Below, piece by piece: positions 1-11,400 of a stretch of DNA of 64,000 nucleotides. The stretch is from contig CM060107.1 in assembly GCA_030522415.1 (NCBI GenBank), positions 21,860,071-21,924,070 on the forward strand, given 5' to 3'. A model generated the notes under the pieces. It saw only the letters and a list, made by a program, of their open reading frames with translations. It was not told the DNA's origin and did no database searches. The translations under genes and the position numbers were made by a program. Origin of the DNA: Channallabes apus (taxonomy: Eukaryota; Chordata; Actinopteri; Siluriformes; Clariidae). How positions within the stretch are numbered: position 1 is the first letter of the stretch; the number at the start of each line of letters is the position of its first letter.

Positions 1-1986
1 AGGTTTCAGGCCCCATCATAGCACAGAAACTGCACTAGTTAAGATTACAAATGACTTGTTTTTAGCTTCAGACCAAGGCTGCATCTCATTGCTAGTCCTG
101 CTCGATCTTAGTGCTGCATTCGACACTATAGATCATAATATTCTCATAGATCGCTTACAAAATTATATAGGCATTCAGGGACAGGCACTAAAATGGTTTA
201 GATCTTACCTGTCTGATCGCTACCATTTTGTAGATCTAAATGGAGAACCGTCTGGTATAATGCCAGTGAAATATGGGGTCCCACAAGGGTCAGTTTTAGG
301 ACCTCTGTTGTTCTCAATATACATGCTTCCCTTGGGTAACATCATTAGAAGACATGGGATTAGTTTCCATTGTTATGCTGATGATACCCAATTATATATC
401 TCAACTAAACCAGACGAAATACCTAAGTTGTCTAGATTAACTGAGTGTGTCCAGGACATAAAAGATTGGATGACCAATAACTTTCTTTTACTAAATTCAG
501 ATAAGACAGAGATATTACTTATTGGCCCAAAAACCAGCACACAACAGCTTTCACAATTCAGCTTGCGCTTAGAAGGATGTACTGTTATTACCAGCTCAGC
601 AGTAAAAGATCTGGGAGTAATATTAGACAGTAACTTGTCTTTTGAAAATCACATTTCAAATATCACAAAAACAGCCTTTTTCCATCTTCGAAATATTGCT
701 AAACTTAGGAACATCTTATCCGTATCTGATGCAGAAAAACTAGTTCATGCATTCATGACCTCCAGACTGGACTATTGTAATGCATTACTAGGTGGTTGTC
801 CTGCATCCTCAATAAACAAGCTTCAGTTAATCCAAAATGCAGCTGCCAGGGTTCTCACTAGATCCAGAAAATATGATCATATAACCCCAATATTATCATC
901 CCTGCACTGGCTACCTGTTCAGTTTAGAATAAATTACAAAATAGTATTACTTACATACAAGGCCTTAAATGGTTTAGCTCCCACATACCTAACCAGTCTT
1001 CTGATACGCTACAATCCACCACGCGCCTTAAGATCACAAAACTCCGGACTTCTGGTAGTTCCCAGAATTTCTAAATCTACAAAAGGGGGTAGGGCTTTTT
1101 CATATTTAGCTCCAAAGCTTTGGAATAGCCTTCCAGACAGTGTTCGGGGAGCAGACACGGTTTCTCAGTTCAAAAGTAGACTCAAGACGCATCTTTTTAA
1201 TCTGGCATACACATAACTCATCCCAGTACTCATACTCCAGTACACCTATACCGAATGGCAACTACGCTAATTCTCCCCATCTGTTCTGTATTTCTCTACC
1301 CATCCCGAGGCATCGGGAGATTTTGCCAGCTTCAGTAGACAAAGGCCGACCCTGCGAGGTTCCTGAGGCATCCAGAGAAGGACCAGCTCCAACTGGATTC
1401 AGCTTTATGATGGTTGGAGCTACACATGCTGCTCCTGTGCTTCCAGTGATCCAGACCTCATCTGCCCTCTGCACCTACTGACTCGTCCCTATGCTGAACT
1501 GGTCTTCATGACAATTTAAATAATTTCTGTCATATTGAATTTTCACCTGCACAACACACAAGATGTTATATCATTTCTATCTGTTATCGCCCAAATGAGG
1601 ATGGGTTCCCTGTTGAGTCTGGTTCCTCTCAAGGTTTCTTCCTAATGCCATCTCAGGGAGTTTTTCCTTGCCACCGTCGCCGTCACCCTTGGCTTGCTCA
1701 TCAGAGACATTTCATTCATTCATCTCATTATTATCTGCACATTTTTCTCACACATCCACACTTCCAATTATTTTCTTTTCTATAATTATTATTATTATTT
1801 GTTTTTATTTATTTATTTTCTATTATAATTTTATTTATTTATTTATTACTTTATATATAATTATTCTATATATATATAAAATGTTTTTTTTTTTTTTTTT
1901 AAATTTCTTAAATTTTTGTGAAGCTGCTTTGAGACAATGACCATTGTTAAAAGCGCTATATAAATAAAATTGAATTGAATTGAATT
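1..1986 (+). mobile_element. L2-type LINE, 3' part (cut by window edge)
   Basis: The 3' portion of a non-LTR retrotransposon enters from the left edge. It has the end of the reverse transcriptase ORF (to 1216), a 3' UTR with the block typical of fish L2 tails (about 1600-1700), and a terminal GAATT-rich microsatellite tail (about 1965-1986). It matches 58042-60050 nearly base for base; the differences I see are one substitution near 1075 and length changes in T/AT runs near 1785 and 1870. The tail abuts a fibronectin type III exon on the opposite strand, so the insertion is inside that exon. Confidence 0.9.
2..1216 (+). CDS. L2 LINE ORF2, reverse transcriptase C-terminal part
   Basis: Open from the window edge to the stop at 1214-1216, about 404 codons. 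It encodes the RNA-dependent DNA polymerase used for target-primed reverse transcription. The RT motifs are in order: motif A with [13 protein letters not shown], motif B with [13 protein letters not shown], and the catalytic box YADDTQLY, followed by the L2/CR1 C-terminal region ([12 protein letters not shown], then [13 protein letters not shown]). There is no stop or frameshift in the visible part. The endonuclease domain would lie left of the window. It is equivalent to the last 404 residues of the copy at 57116-59257. The intact frame and near identity suggest recent mobility. Confidence 0.9.
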   Translation, partial: GFRPHHSTETALVKITNDLFLASDQGCISLLVLLDLSAAFDTIDHNILIDRLQNYIGIQGQALKWFRSYLSDRYHFVDLNGEPSGIMPVKYGVPQGSVLGPLLFSIYMLPLGNIIRRHGISFHCYADDTQLYISTKPDEIPKLSRLTECVQDIKDWMTNNFLLLNSDKTEILLIGPKTSTQQLSQFSLRLEGCTVITSSAVKDLGVILDSNLSFENHISNITKTAFFHLRNIAKLRNILSVSDAEKLVHAFMTSRLDYCNALLGGCPASSINKLQLIQNAAARVLTRSRKYDHITPILSSLHWLPVQFRINYKIVLLTYKALNGLAPTYLTSLLIRYNPPRALRSQNSGLLVVPRISKSTKGGRAFSYLAPKLWNSLPDSVRGADTVSQFKSRLKTHLFNLAYT

Positions 1987-2132
1987 GCTTTCAGCAGTGT
2001 TATTGATTGTCGTACTGTTATTCTCAAATTGGATTACATAATAAGAGATTTTCCCCATTGACTGAGTCCAGGACAGTAATATAGAGGAGGTTGTAACACT
2101 AACTACTGTAAGATTGCTAACAGTGTCAGGCT
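1987..2132 (-). pseudogene. FN3 exon type A, truncated by L2 insertion
   Basis: The first part of a phase-1 exon encoding one fibronectin type III domain. The acceptor is CACAG at 2133-2137, and the frame reads through PDTVSNLT, LLSWTQSMGKIS and NNTAES before running into the GAATT tail of the L2 element. The intact paralogues at 6989-7249 and 14421-14681 continue for about 39 more codons after the same residues. The rest of this exon must lie left of the L2 element, outside the window. As drawn, this exon cannot contribute a complete domain. Confidence 0.8.
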
Positions 2133-2226
2133 CTGTGAAAGCAGAAGAAGTCCATTAACATTAACTTTGTTCAGAAATTCCTTTTGTCATCCAGTGAGAA
2201 GACAAAACATATTCTCTAAAACATAC

Positions 2227-2487
2227 TTGTATAGGCTGAAAGACCAATCACTTCTCCTTCTGTTATATTATCTGCAGCAATAGCAGATATGAAGAAGGTG
2301 TAACTGACACCAGGATTAAGATCAGTAAAGTTAAAGGAAGTGTTTGAGGTTGTTGAATTTAAAGTGATGTTGCCATTGCTCCACCGTACTTTAAAGCAAG
2401 ATCTTTTTCCTATTGGTTCAGTCCAGTTCAGAAACAATGAGCTTGTTGTAATTTCAGTCACATTGAGATCACTCGCAACATCAGGCT
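2227..2487 (-). CDS. FN3 exon type B (receptor phosphatase-like ectodomain)
   Basis: A 261-nt exon with phase 1 at both ends, encoding one 87-residue FN3 domain. The acceptor ends CACAG (just above 2487) and the donor is GTATGT (2226-2221). FN3 hallmarks are visible: FLNWTEP (B-strand Trp), WSNGNITLNST, and LNPGVSYTFFISAIAA (Tyr corner). It has several N-x-S/T sequons, as expected for an extracellular domain. Single-exon, phase-1 FN3 domains are typical of R3 receptor tyrosine phosphatases (PTPRB/J/H), and I infer that family from the domain style; no phosphatase domain is present here. It lies 94 bp upstream, in transcript order, of the truncated exon at 1987-2132. Confidence 0.8.
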
Positions 2488-2625
2488 CTGTGAGTACAAG
2501 TTAGAGACCATTACAAAAAGCAATTTTTTCATGCATTCATACATTTTCATTAAGCAGATTTTCATGTTCATAGACATGGTGGATCTGAAGCCTATGCTGA
2601 GAAAAATGTATACGAGATGGAAATA

Positions 2626-2947
2626 CAGTGAAACCTTGGATTGAGAGTAATTTGGTCTGCGGGCGTTTTGCAAGATGAATAAATAAATTTTAACTTGCGA
2701 GGTCTTGATATACGCATACTGTAGTGCGTATATGTTCTGTCTGCCGCGCATTACATGATCACAACTTAGCCAATGGTTCTTGAAATGGATGATTCTGTTT
2801 AACGACAATGCAAAGTCACATTTCCGCTAAATTCCTTAAAAGGAATCAAAATCAAGTTTCATTAGAGATGTTCTTTATTAAAGTCACACAAAAAGAAGAT
2901 TCCAGTAACCTGAAACTGTCAGAGGAGTGATTCCGTTAATGTGTGTG

Positions 2948-2984
<37 letters not shown>

Positions 2985-3252
2985 GTTGTCCTACACAGTC
3001 GACCCCCTGCTTCTGGTTCTTCCATCGTCTTACACCAGTCAAGATTCTTTTCAAATGTAAAGTGCAATTTAATTTGTTTTGCTTATACTTTATATTTTGT
3101 ATTAATCATTTTATATAAATATTTTTGGGTTGTGAAATGAATCATTTGAGTTTCCGTTATTTCTTATGGGGAAATTCACTTTGATATACAAGTGATTTGT
3201 TATATAAGCACGCTTCCGGAACAAATTACACTCGCAATCCAAGATTTGACTG
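2626..3252. mobile_element. pogo/Tc1-mariner-type MITE with TA duplication
   Basis: The ends are inverted repeats: the left begins CAGTGAAACCTTGGATTG, and the right end read on the other strand begins CAGTCAAATCTTGGATTG. TA flanks both sides (2624-2625, 3253-3254). The equivalent intron at 6707-6716 has a single TA and no insertion, which gives the empty site directly. There is no transposase ORF, so it is non-autonomous. It carries an internal (TG)n at 2940-2982. A truncated relative begins at about 15629. Confidence 0.8.
2940..2982. repeat. (TG)n microsatellite
   Basis: An almost pure TG dinucleotide run inside the pogo-like MITE. Confidence 0.95.
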
Positions 3253-3286
3253 TACACTCTAAATGGGACACCAGTAAATTTTATGG

Positions 3287-3306
3287 CACACACACACACA
3301 TACAGA

Positions 3307-3376
<70 letters not shown>

Positions 3377-3408
3377 GACACACATACACACACACACACA
3401 CACACACA
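3287..3408. repeat. (CA)n microsatellite
   Basis: A long CA run with CATACAGACA interruptions on both sides, in an FN3 intron. Shorter CA tracts sit at the homologous place in the duplicated introns (6749-6767, 14122-14199, 15191-15270). Confidence 0.95.
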
Positions 3409-3626
3409 GGCAATTAAAAACAGCCAGTCAAGCCACAAGCATGACTTTAGGAGGTTGGAGGAAACGGAAAACTTGAAATAACTATGCAGATACAGTACAT
3501 GGAGAACATGCATACAGTTGAACCTTCACAAAGCAACCTGAACACAGCTACCTGCTGCACCACCATGCAGCCATAATACTAAATTACTTACGATATTCAA
3601 CTTTTACTTTGTAACTTATGTCGTAC

Positions 3627-3720
3627 TTGTGTAGGCAGATGTGCAGTTGTAATTTCCTACTGTTTTATTATCTCCTGCAACTGCAAACACTCTGAATGTG
3701 TACTGCACTCCAGGAGTCAG
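3627..3720 (-). pseudogene. FN3 exon type A, 3' half (split by Harbinger element)
   Basis: The downstream part of an FN3 exon whose upstream part is at 5582-5748. The donor is GTACGA, right after the conserved end that reads YT plus a split codon. Compared with the uninterrupted paralogue at 6989-7249, the sequence stops exactly at the CAG where the 1.86-kb element begins and resumes after it. The exon is physically broken. It could be skipped without a frame change because it is symmetric in phase. Confidence 0.8.
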
Positions 3721-5578
3721 GGCCCGGTTTCTCGATAACGCACACTATTCGCGCGCTAAGAAGACTCTTAAGATATATCTTACGTTAAGTGATAACTTTT
3801 CTAAGTGTATTTCTCGAACTGTCTCTTAGGAGTCTTCTTAAGTCGCTGCCTCTTACGTCCGACGTTACGCGGCGCTGTCTACAGTGAAGGTCCTGAATTA
3901 GCGGACATCGGTGGCTCAGGAATCGATTTTTCACTCCTTTTGCATGACAGTGTTAAGAAAGACGGCACTTTCTATGCAAATTAAACATTGCACTAAATTC
4001 TTTTAATAGCGTTTATTTCGACATGTGTTAACTTAACAATAACATGTCATAATTGACAAATATATAAATTAATATTAATTAATATAATAATATAATATAT
4101 AATATTTTCATGTAACATGTGGCCGTGAAACGAACCGGGTATACAATCATAGTTGATGGACAAACAGCTGATAACACTCTTCACCAGCTTCAGAAACAAT
4201 GTGAAGTGTCAGTTCTTGGGGTTGTATAGCGCACTTATGGAATGAATACGATGAGATGACAGAGTGGAGGTTTAATACCCCTATCTCACCTACGCGGGCC
4301 GTAAGTGCGGTTCATTATGATTCGGCGCGAGTTTTGGTGCTGTTATTACGTTTCCATTTTACCACGCAAAAAAAATAAACATGTTTAACATGTGGAAGCT
4401 CGCGGACCTTGTAGATCTTCGCGGACCGTCGGGCGGCCACTCGAGGCGGATCCCGGTGTCTAATACCCCTCTCTCACCTGTGTGGTGCCTAATACCCCTC
4501 TCTCACCTGTGTGGCCGGACTCATCTCCGTGAGCTGCCGCGATTGCCCACGACGTTCCTTTAACGTTCCGCGAAGTTCTACAAAGTCTGCAAGCTTCCGC
4601 GAGGACCAGCAAAAAATTAAACGTTGAATTTTTAACGCGGAAAGATGGAAACGTAATCACAGCGCAAAAACTCGGGGTGAATCATGATCAAGCCTACAGC
4701 CACAGCGCGAGATCGTGCAGGTGAGATAGAGGTATAACACACCGCATCTCACAGCGAGTCAAACTGCATAAGTGAATACTGTAGGGGTATTAAACATTAC
4801 AATCACCCAGAAAAAATGAATGGATGCGGGGTTTGAATCTCCCAAGGTTATTTTCTCATTTAACTAAATCAAATTTCATAAAAATAAAACGTGTCAAAAG
4901 AAAAACTCATAAAGTCATGGATAATGGCTAATGATGAATGAAACATATTTTAAACAAAAAGCAGCGAGCAGCTGGACATCGGGACGGGGAGTGTACAGTA
5001 CAGTAAGTACAGTAAGTACGACGCGTTGGTCTGGCACGCGCAGGTCTGAGCAGCTCAAGAAGCTCCATAATCTGTTGCCTTGGAAGGCAAAACTTTTATT
5101 TATATATATATTTTTAATAACGACCACTGATGGGGTTTTACACCACGCTGTATCGCTGCCTAATTGTTCGCCACCTGTTTAATATTAATTGTGATTGGCA
5201 ATTTTAATGCGTTAGTCACATTATGAAATAGGCTAATTAAAAGTCCCTCTATTAGTTCTGATATCAAATAAAATAATATTCTTAAACAGGTCTACAGTAT
5301 ATTCCATCATTAATACGACTTTGATAACGTGCCATAATGTGTTTGCATACACCGCTGGTTTATAAAGACTGCTGCTCAGTGGCGGCGACTAGCGTCTAGA
5401 GCTGAAACTACGCTAAGTATGAGTTAAGGTTGGTCCAGACCAACCTTACGAACGTCTGACGTAGCTAAGAGATACTTAGCGTAAGAACGTTTCGGGAAAT
5501 GCGCCATTAAGTTAAGAGAGAGGTTAAGGTACGACTTAAGAACTACTTAGAGATAAGAAGCTTTCGAGAAACCGGGCC
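3721..5578. mobile_element. PIF/Harbinger-like element, non-autonomous
   Basis: The terminal inverted repeats start GGCCCGGTTTCTCGA on both ends and are flanked by a 3-bp duplication CAG (3718-3720, 5579-5581). A CWG target duplication and this type of end fit the PIF/Harbinger superfamily. No transposase ORF is seen. Subterminal sequence is also inverted: a TTAGCGTAAG-like run near 5480 resembles the inverse of sequence near the left end. An internal foldback block occupies about 4270-4795. It inserted into an FN3 exon; the empty site is visible at 7079-7090. Confidence 0.75.
4270..4795. repeat. Nested inverted-repeat block inside the Harbinger element
   Basis: The left arm (about 4270-4380) and right arm (about 4615-4735) are imperfect reverse complements, sharing runs such as ATTACGTTTCCAT and TATCTCACCT. 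The motif TAATACCCCTCTCTCACC is repeated at about 4461 and 4489 and recurs in inverted form near 4724 and 4786. No coding potential is evident. This looks like a foldback element within the larger one. Confidence 0.6.
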
Positions 5579-5581
5579 CAG

Positions 5582-5748
5582 ATCAGTTATATTAATCATG
5601 GTGCTTTCAGCAGTGTTATTGATTGCTGTACTGTTATTCTCATATTGGATTACATAATGAGAGATTTCCCCCATTGACTGAGTCCAGGACAGTAATATAG
5701 AGGAATTTGTAACATTAACTACTGTAAGATTGCTAACATTGTCAGGCT
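5582..5748 (-). pseudogene. FN3 exon type A, 5' half (split by Harbinger element)
   Basis: The upstream half of the exon completed at 3627-3720. The acceptor CACAG is just above 5748. The frame reads PDNVSNLTVVNVT, LLSWTQSMGEIS, then the STMINIT region up to the insertion. Apart from the insertion the coding frame is open, so the transposon is the only obvious lesion. Confidence 0.8.
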
Positions 5749-5836
5749 CTGTGAAGGCAAAAGAAATCCATTAACATTAACTTTGTTCAGAAATTCCTTT
5801 TCTCATCCAATGAGAAGACAATTCTCTGAAACATAC

Positions 5837-6097
5837 TTGTATAAGCTGAAAGAGCAATCACTTCTCCTTCTGTTATATTATCTGTGGCAACAGCAGATAT
5901 GAGGAAGGTGTAACTGACTCCAGGATTGAGATCAGTAATGTTAAAGGAAGTGTTTGAGGTTGTTGAATTCAAAGTGATGTTGCCATTGCTCCACTGTACT
6001 TTAAAGAAAGATCTTTTTCCTATTGGTTCAGTCCAGTTCAGAAACAATGAATTTGTTGTGATTTCAGTCACATTGGGGTCACGTGCAACATCAGGCT
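5837..6097 (-). CDS. FN3 exon type B
   Basis: A 261-nt phase-1 exon encoding one FN3 domain (LFLNWTEPIGKRS, NTSFNITDLNPGVSYTF). The donor is GTATGT and the acceptor CACAG. It is separated from the following A exon (5582-5748) by an 88-bp intron. It is closely related to the exons at 2227-2487, 7338-7598 and 14770-15030, marking it as one copy of a tandemly duplicated two-exon unit. An extracellular, glycosylated domain is inferred from the N-x-S/T density. Confidence 0.8.
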
Positions 6098-6988
6098 CTG
6101 TGAGTACAGGTTAGAGACCACAGTGTTAAGAAAATCCATTAATCTAAATGAAACAAACATTATTAGTAACTTACTGATAATTGGCTTAATACAGGTCTTA
6201 AAACACTGAGCTTTGTGAGTACAGGTAGGAATATATAATGATATAGTTTGAATATGATGACAGGCAAATGAAAATGTCAACTAGAATAATAAAATTTGCA
6301 ATAGTGCGTAAACTGTTTAACATGAAAAATTTTATGATTAGAGGTGAACAATGCAGAAATGTAACGTGTGAAATTCCTAAAATAATATCAATACCTTTGA
6401 GCATTTGTATCCTGACTAAGATTGAAAAAAAAGGTCAATGGAAACATAAATTTAAAACTGAAAAACTATGAGAATAAAGAAACTTCTACCCACTTTCTAC
6501 CAACACTTCCATAATCTGGCTATGTTATGTTATTACTCATGGCATAAATGGGCTTCAAGGTCATATTTATACACTAAACTGGTTAGAGGCCACTACAAAC
6601 AGCAAAAAACTAATTTCATGCATTCAGACATCTTCAATAAGCATGTTACTGTATGCTCAGAGTCGTGGTGGATCCAAAGTCTTTGCTGAGAAAAACAAGT
6701 ACAAGACGGAAATACACTCTAGATGGGATGCCAGTAAATTGTTGGGCACCACACACACACACACACGGGGGAAAATAAGTTTAGCCAGTCAACCCATTCA
6801 AATGGCTTTTTGTGTTTGGAAGAAACAGGAAAACCTGGAAATAACCATGCAGATACACAGTGAACATGCATACAGTAGAAACTTCACAAAGACAACAACC
6901 TGAACACATCTACCTGCTGCAACACCATGCAGCCATAATAGCAAATTACTTATGATATTCAGCTTTTACTCATTAACTTATGTCTTAC

Positions 6989-7249
6989 TTGTGTAGGCAG
7001 AGTTGCAGATGTAAATTCCTTCAGTTTTATTATCTCCAGCAACTGCAAACACTGTGAATGTGTACCGCACTCCAGGAGTCAGATCAGTTATATTAATCAT
7101 GGTGCTTTCAGCAGTGTTATTGATTGCTGTACTGTTATTCTCATATTGGATTACATAATGAGAGATTTCCCCCATTGACTGAGTCCAGGACAGTAATATA
7201 GAGGAATTTGTAACATTAACTACTGTAAGATTGCTAACAGTGTCAGGCT
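6989..7249 (-). CDS. FN3 exon type A (intact reference copy)
   Basis: A 261-nt phase-1 exon, 87 residues, with donor GTAAGA and acceptor CACAG. It reads PDTVSNLTVVNVT, LLSWTQSMGEISHY, NNTAESTMINIT, LTPGVRYTFTVFAVAG. It is uninterrupted, so it serves as the empty-site reference for the L2-cut exon (1987-2132) and the Harbinger-cut exon (3627-5748). An 88-bp intron separates it from the B exon upstream in the transcript. Confidence 0.8.
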
Positions 7250-7337
7250 CTGTGAAGGCAAAAGAAGTCCATTAACATTAACTTTGTTCAGAAATTCCTT
7301 TTCTCATCCAATGAGAAGACAATTCTCTGAAACATAC

Positions 7338-7598
7338 TTGTATAAGCTGAAAGAGCAATCGCTTCTCCTTCTGTTATATTATCTGCGGCAACAGCAGATA
7401 TGAAGAAGATGTAACTGACTCCAGGATTGAGATCAGTAATGTTAAAGGAAGTGTTTGAGGTTGTTGAATTCAAAGTGATGTTGCCATTGCTCCACTGTAC
7501 TTTAAAGAAAGATATTTTTCCTACTGGTACAGTCCAGTTCAGAAACAATGAATTTGTTGTGATTTCAGTCACATTGGGGTCACGTGCAACATCAGGCT
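7338..7598 (-). CDS. FN3 exon type B
   Basis: A 261-nt phase-1 exon with donor GTATGT and acceptor CACAG. It encodes an FN3 domain with LFLNWTVPVGKIS and LNPGVSYIFFISAVAA. It is very close to the copy at 5837-6097, with a few substitutions. The gypsy element lies in the intron just upstream of it in transcript order. Confidence 0.8.
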
Positions 7599-7659
7599 CT
7601 GTGAGTACAGGTTAGAGACCACAGTGTTAAGAACATCCATTAATCTAAATGAAACAAAC

Positions 7660-8454
7660 TGTCAGGGAATCAGAACGGACACAAGTGCAGGTCTCCTTCA
7701 AAATTTTATTTATTGCAGAGATGCCTTGGGTCAGACAGAATAAACAAACAAACAAATAAAAAAATTAAAAAAACTAAAATCAGGAACAAGCTGCGCTGTC
7801 CTTTTAAATCGAAACCTTTGAGCGCCAACGTTCCCCCCAAAAAAATGAAAAAAAAAGAAACCACTCCGAAGAGGAAAAAAGGCCTTGACCAGGAGACGAG
7901 GCTGTAGTTCCTTTGGCGGCCAGCAGGGGGCGATATGGCTGAAATGCGCTGAATTGCACGGCCGCGCAGAAGAGCAAGAGCCGGCCGGCTTCGGGACGGG
8001 AAACTGCAGTGCAAACTAACAAAAGAAAAACAGGACCCAGCCTGGATGCATAAGGACAAAAGAAAACCACTGGAGAGAGGGGGGAAAAAGGGTGAAAAAA
8101 CAACACAGAAGAATACCAGCTTGGAGCCAAAATAAACTACACATACAGGACCAGACAGGACAAGAAACTCGCAGGCGAAATGGCTAGCGACATGAGACAA
8201 CGATCTGACACAGGACAGCGGACGAGAGGGAAATAAATAGGGCGATTGATTACAACGAAAGCAAGGGGAACAGGTGAGTGAAATCATGTTGATAGAGTGA
8301 TAAAGAGGAAGTGGGAGGGATGGTGGTGATGTCACAGACACATGAAGGATCAAAACAAACGCCATGTGCTTGAATAGACATGTAAACACGGGGAGAGAGG
8401 AAGGGAGAGAAAACACGGGGAGAGAGGAAGGGAGATCAGACCAGGGTCTTGACA
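7660..8454 (-). repeat. 3' LTR of gypsy element
   Basis: Begins TGTCAGGG and ends TTGACA on the plus strand, paired with 12743-13521. It differs from the other LTR by small indels (for example GTTCCTTTGGCGGCCA near 7905, absent in the other copy), A-run lengths, and the region near 8410. Confidence 0.92.
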
Positions 8455-8457
8455 GTA

Positions 8458-8470
8458 CCCCCCCCCCCCC
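8458..8470 (-). promoter_or_regulatory. Polypurine tract of gypsy element
   Basis: A run of 13 C (13 G in element sense) three bases from the 3' LTR. Its position is that of the plus-strand primer in LTR retrotransposons. Confidence 0.7.
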
Positions 8471-8481
8471 GATGGGCGCCA

Positions 8482-11400
8482 CTAGGCGCCCCCAGGGAGG
8501 GGCTCACCTCGTCGTCGACGGAGGTCCTCAACCAGTGCCCGATCCAGAACATCCCGGGCCGGAATCCAACTCCTCTCCTCTGGACCATAGCCCTTCCAGT
8601 CCACTAGGTACTGAAAACCCCGACCTCTGCGACGGACGTCCAGCAACCTCCTAACAGTGTATACTGGGGAGCCATCCACTAGACGGGGGGGAGGGGGGGT
8701 CGGAGCAGAAGGGGCAAGAGGGGAGGAATACACAGGTTTAACCCTAGAAACATGAAATACTGGGTGTACCCGACCAAGCGTGGAAGGGAGCTTGAGCCGA
8801 ATCGCCACCGGGTTCAAGACCTTTGTGATCTGGTATGGACCGACGAACTTGGGGGCCAACTTACGTGAGGCTACCCTGAGAGGCAAGTCCTTGGTAGAAA
8901 GCCATACTCTTTGACCACAAACATAGTTAGGGGCAGGAGTCCGGTGGCGATCAGCCGCGGCTTTGGTCCGTCTACTAGTCCGGGCCAAGACCTCCTTAGC
9001 CTTTCTCCAGGTGCGCCGGCAACGTTGAACAAAAGCCAAGGCAGACGGGACTGCCGCTTCGGGTTCCTGTGAAGGGAACAGAGGGGGTTGATAGCCAACA
9101 GAACACTGAAATGGTGACATACCTGTGGCTGAAACCGGTAGGGTATTGTGGGCATACTCTACCCAGGACAGCTGTTGACACCAGGAGGTCGGATTGTGGG
9201 ATGCCAGGCAGCGGAGAGCACGTTCCAAATCCTGGTTAGCCCGCTCAGACTGCCCATTGGTCTGGGGATGGAATCCAGATGACAGACTCGTCGAGGCCCC
9301 GATCTGTCTGCAAAATTCCTTCCAAAACCGAGAGACGAACTGTGGGCCCCTATCAGAGACCACGTCTACCGGAAGACCGTGAATCCAGAATACTTGGTCA
9401 ACCACCACCTGAGCAGTCTCTTTGGAAGAGGGGAGCTTGGGAAGGGGGATGAAGTGGGCTGCTGTGGAGAAGCGGTCCACCACTGTGAGAATGACGGTGT
9501 TGCCCCTCGACTCGGGGAGGCCAGTGACAAAATCAAGAGCTAGATGTGACCACGGGCGGGCGGGGATGGGTAATGGGCGAAGCAGACCAACGGGAGGCGA
9601 AGGTGAACTCTTATTCTGGGCGCAAACTGAGCAAGCTGCCACGAACTGCCTGACATCCTTGGTCATGGAGGGCCACCAAAATCGCTGACGGATGGAGGCC
9701 AGCGATCTCCGAACTCCTGGGTGACAAACCAGTCTGGATGAGTGACACCACTGGATGACTTTGGAGCGTAGTCTCAAAGGGACATACAACTTGCCCGCTG
9801 GAACCCCTCTGGGTACACGGCACTTATGTAGGGCCTCCTGAACCTCCCTCTCGACATCCCATGAGAGTCTGGCCACCACCACGCCCTTGGGCAGGATGGT
9901 ATCTATAGAGGCCTCCTTCTCAGGGGTCTCAAACAGGCGAGAAAGGGAGTCCGGTTTGGTGTTCTTAGACCCAGGCCTGTAAGAGAGTGTAAAGTTGAAG
10001 CGGCTAAAGAAAAGGGACCAGCGGGCCTGTCTGGAATTTAATCTCCTGGCCGAATTAACATATTCTAAATTCTTGTGGTCGGTCCAGACCATGAATGGTT
10101 GGACCGCACCCTCCAGCCAGTGACGCCACTCACCCAAAGCCAGTTTGACTGCCAACAACTCCCGATTACCTATGTCGTAATTCCGCTCAGTGGGGTTCAG
10201 GCGGTGGGAGAAGAAGGCGCACGGATGCACTTTCCCATCCTGAAGAGAGCGTTGTGACAAGACCGCACCAACTCCGACATCTGAAGCGTCCACCTCAACA
10301 ATAAACTGTTGTTCAGGATCTGGAGTAGACAAGACAGGAGCAGAGACAAACCGGGACTTTAATTTATCAAAGGCCTCCTGGGCCTCATTACTCCATTTAA
10401 ACGGTACCTTGGGAGAGGTGAGCGCTGTTAAGGGTGCAGCCATCTGACTGAAGTTCCGGATGAAACGCCGATAAAAGTTGGCGAACCCCAGGAACCGCTG
10501 CAGAGCCTTCCGAGAATCAGGAGTTGGCCACTCGGCTACCGCCCTTATCTTAGCAGGGTCGGCTCTGATCTCACCCGCCGAAATCACGAACCCCAAGAAC
10601 GAAACCGACCTTGCGTGGAAGACGCACTTCTCCGCTTTCACGAATAGTTGGTTTTCCAAAAGCCGTTGCAACACCTGGCGGACATGCTGAGTGTGTACCT
10701 GCAAAGAAGGAGAGAATATCAGGATATCATCTAGGTACACAAAGACAAATTGATTTACCATGTCTCTCAGCACATCATTGACCAGGGCCTGGAAGACAGC
10801 AGGAGCATTGGTCAGACCAAACGGAAGGACCCGGTATTCAAAGTGTCCCGTGGGTGTGTTGAAAGCTGTCTTCCACTCATCTCCCTCCCGAATACGGATC
10901 AGGTGGTAGGCGTTGCGCAGGTCAAGCTTGGTGAAGACCTTGGCTCCCTGCAAAAGTTCGAAAGCTGAAGACATAAGAGGGAGGGGGTACCTGTTCTTAA
11001 TGGTAATGTCATTCAACCCGCGATAATCAATACAGGGACGCAGGGAACCATCTCTCTTCTTGACAAAGAAGAACCCCGCACCCGCAGGAGAGGAGGAGGG
11101 ACGGATGAGGCCGGCTTTGAGTGACTCGTTAATGTATGTGTCCATGGCCTCTCTTTCTGGACCTGAAAGGGAATACAAGTGACCCTTGGGCGGAGAAGTG
11201 CCTGGGAGGAGCTCAATGGCGCAGTCATAAGGGCGATGAGGAGGCAAGGACATGGCCCGGGACTTGCTGAACATCAGCCGCAGGTCGTGGTACTCCGCCG
11301 GGACCCCAGACAGATCAGCAACCTCCACCTGCAACACAGGACAAACAGAACCAGAAAAAGGGGCAGGACCAAGACAAGAAGCAAGACAATTTTGGCTCCA

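Noticed and set aside
1140..1481. 113-residue frame at the end of the L2 (also 59181-59522)
   Set aside because: Overlaps the RT end and 3' UTR in another frame; identical in both copies because the DNA is. No supporting motif.
3111..3513. ORFs of 84-100 residues on both strands made of Cys-Val or His-Thr repeats
   Set aside because: They are translations of the (CA)n/(TG)n microsatellite. The same applies to similar frames near 14.1, 15.2, 16.7, 18.8, 19.1, 22.9, 47.3, 47.9 and 48.4 kb.
7706..8482. Minus-strand 258-residue ORF and its twin at 12885-13457
   Set aside because: They lie within the two LTRs of the gypsy element, repeat each other and have no domain; chance frames in LTR sequence.
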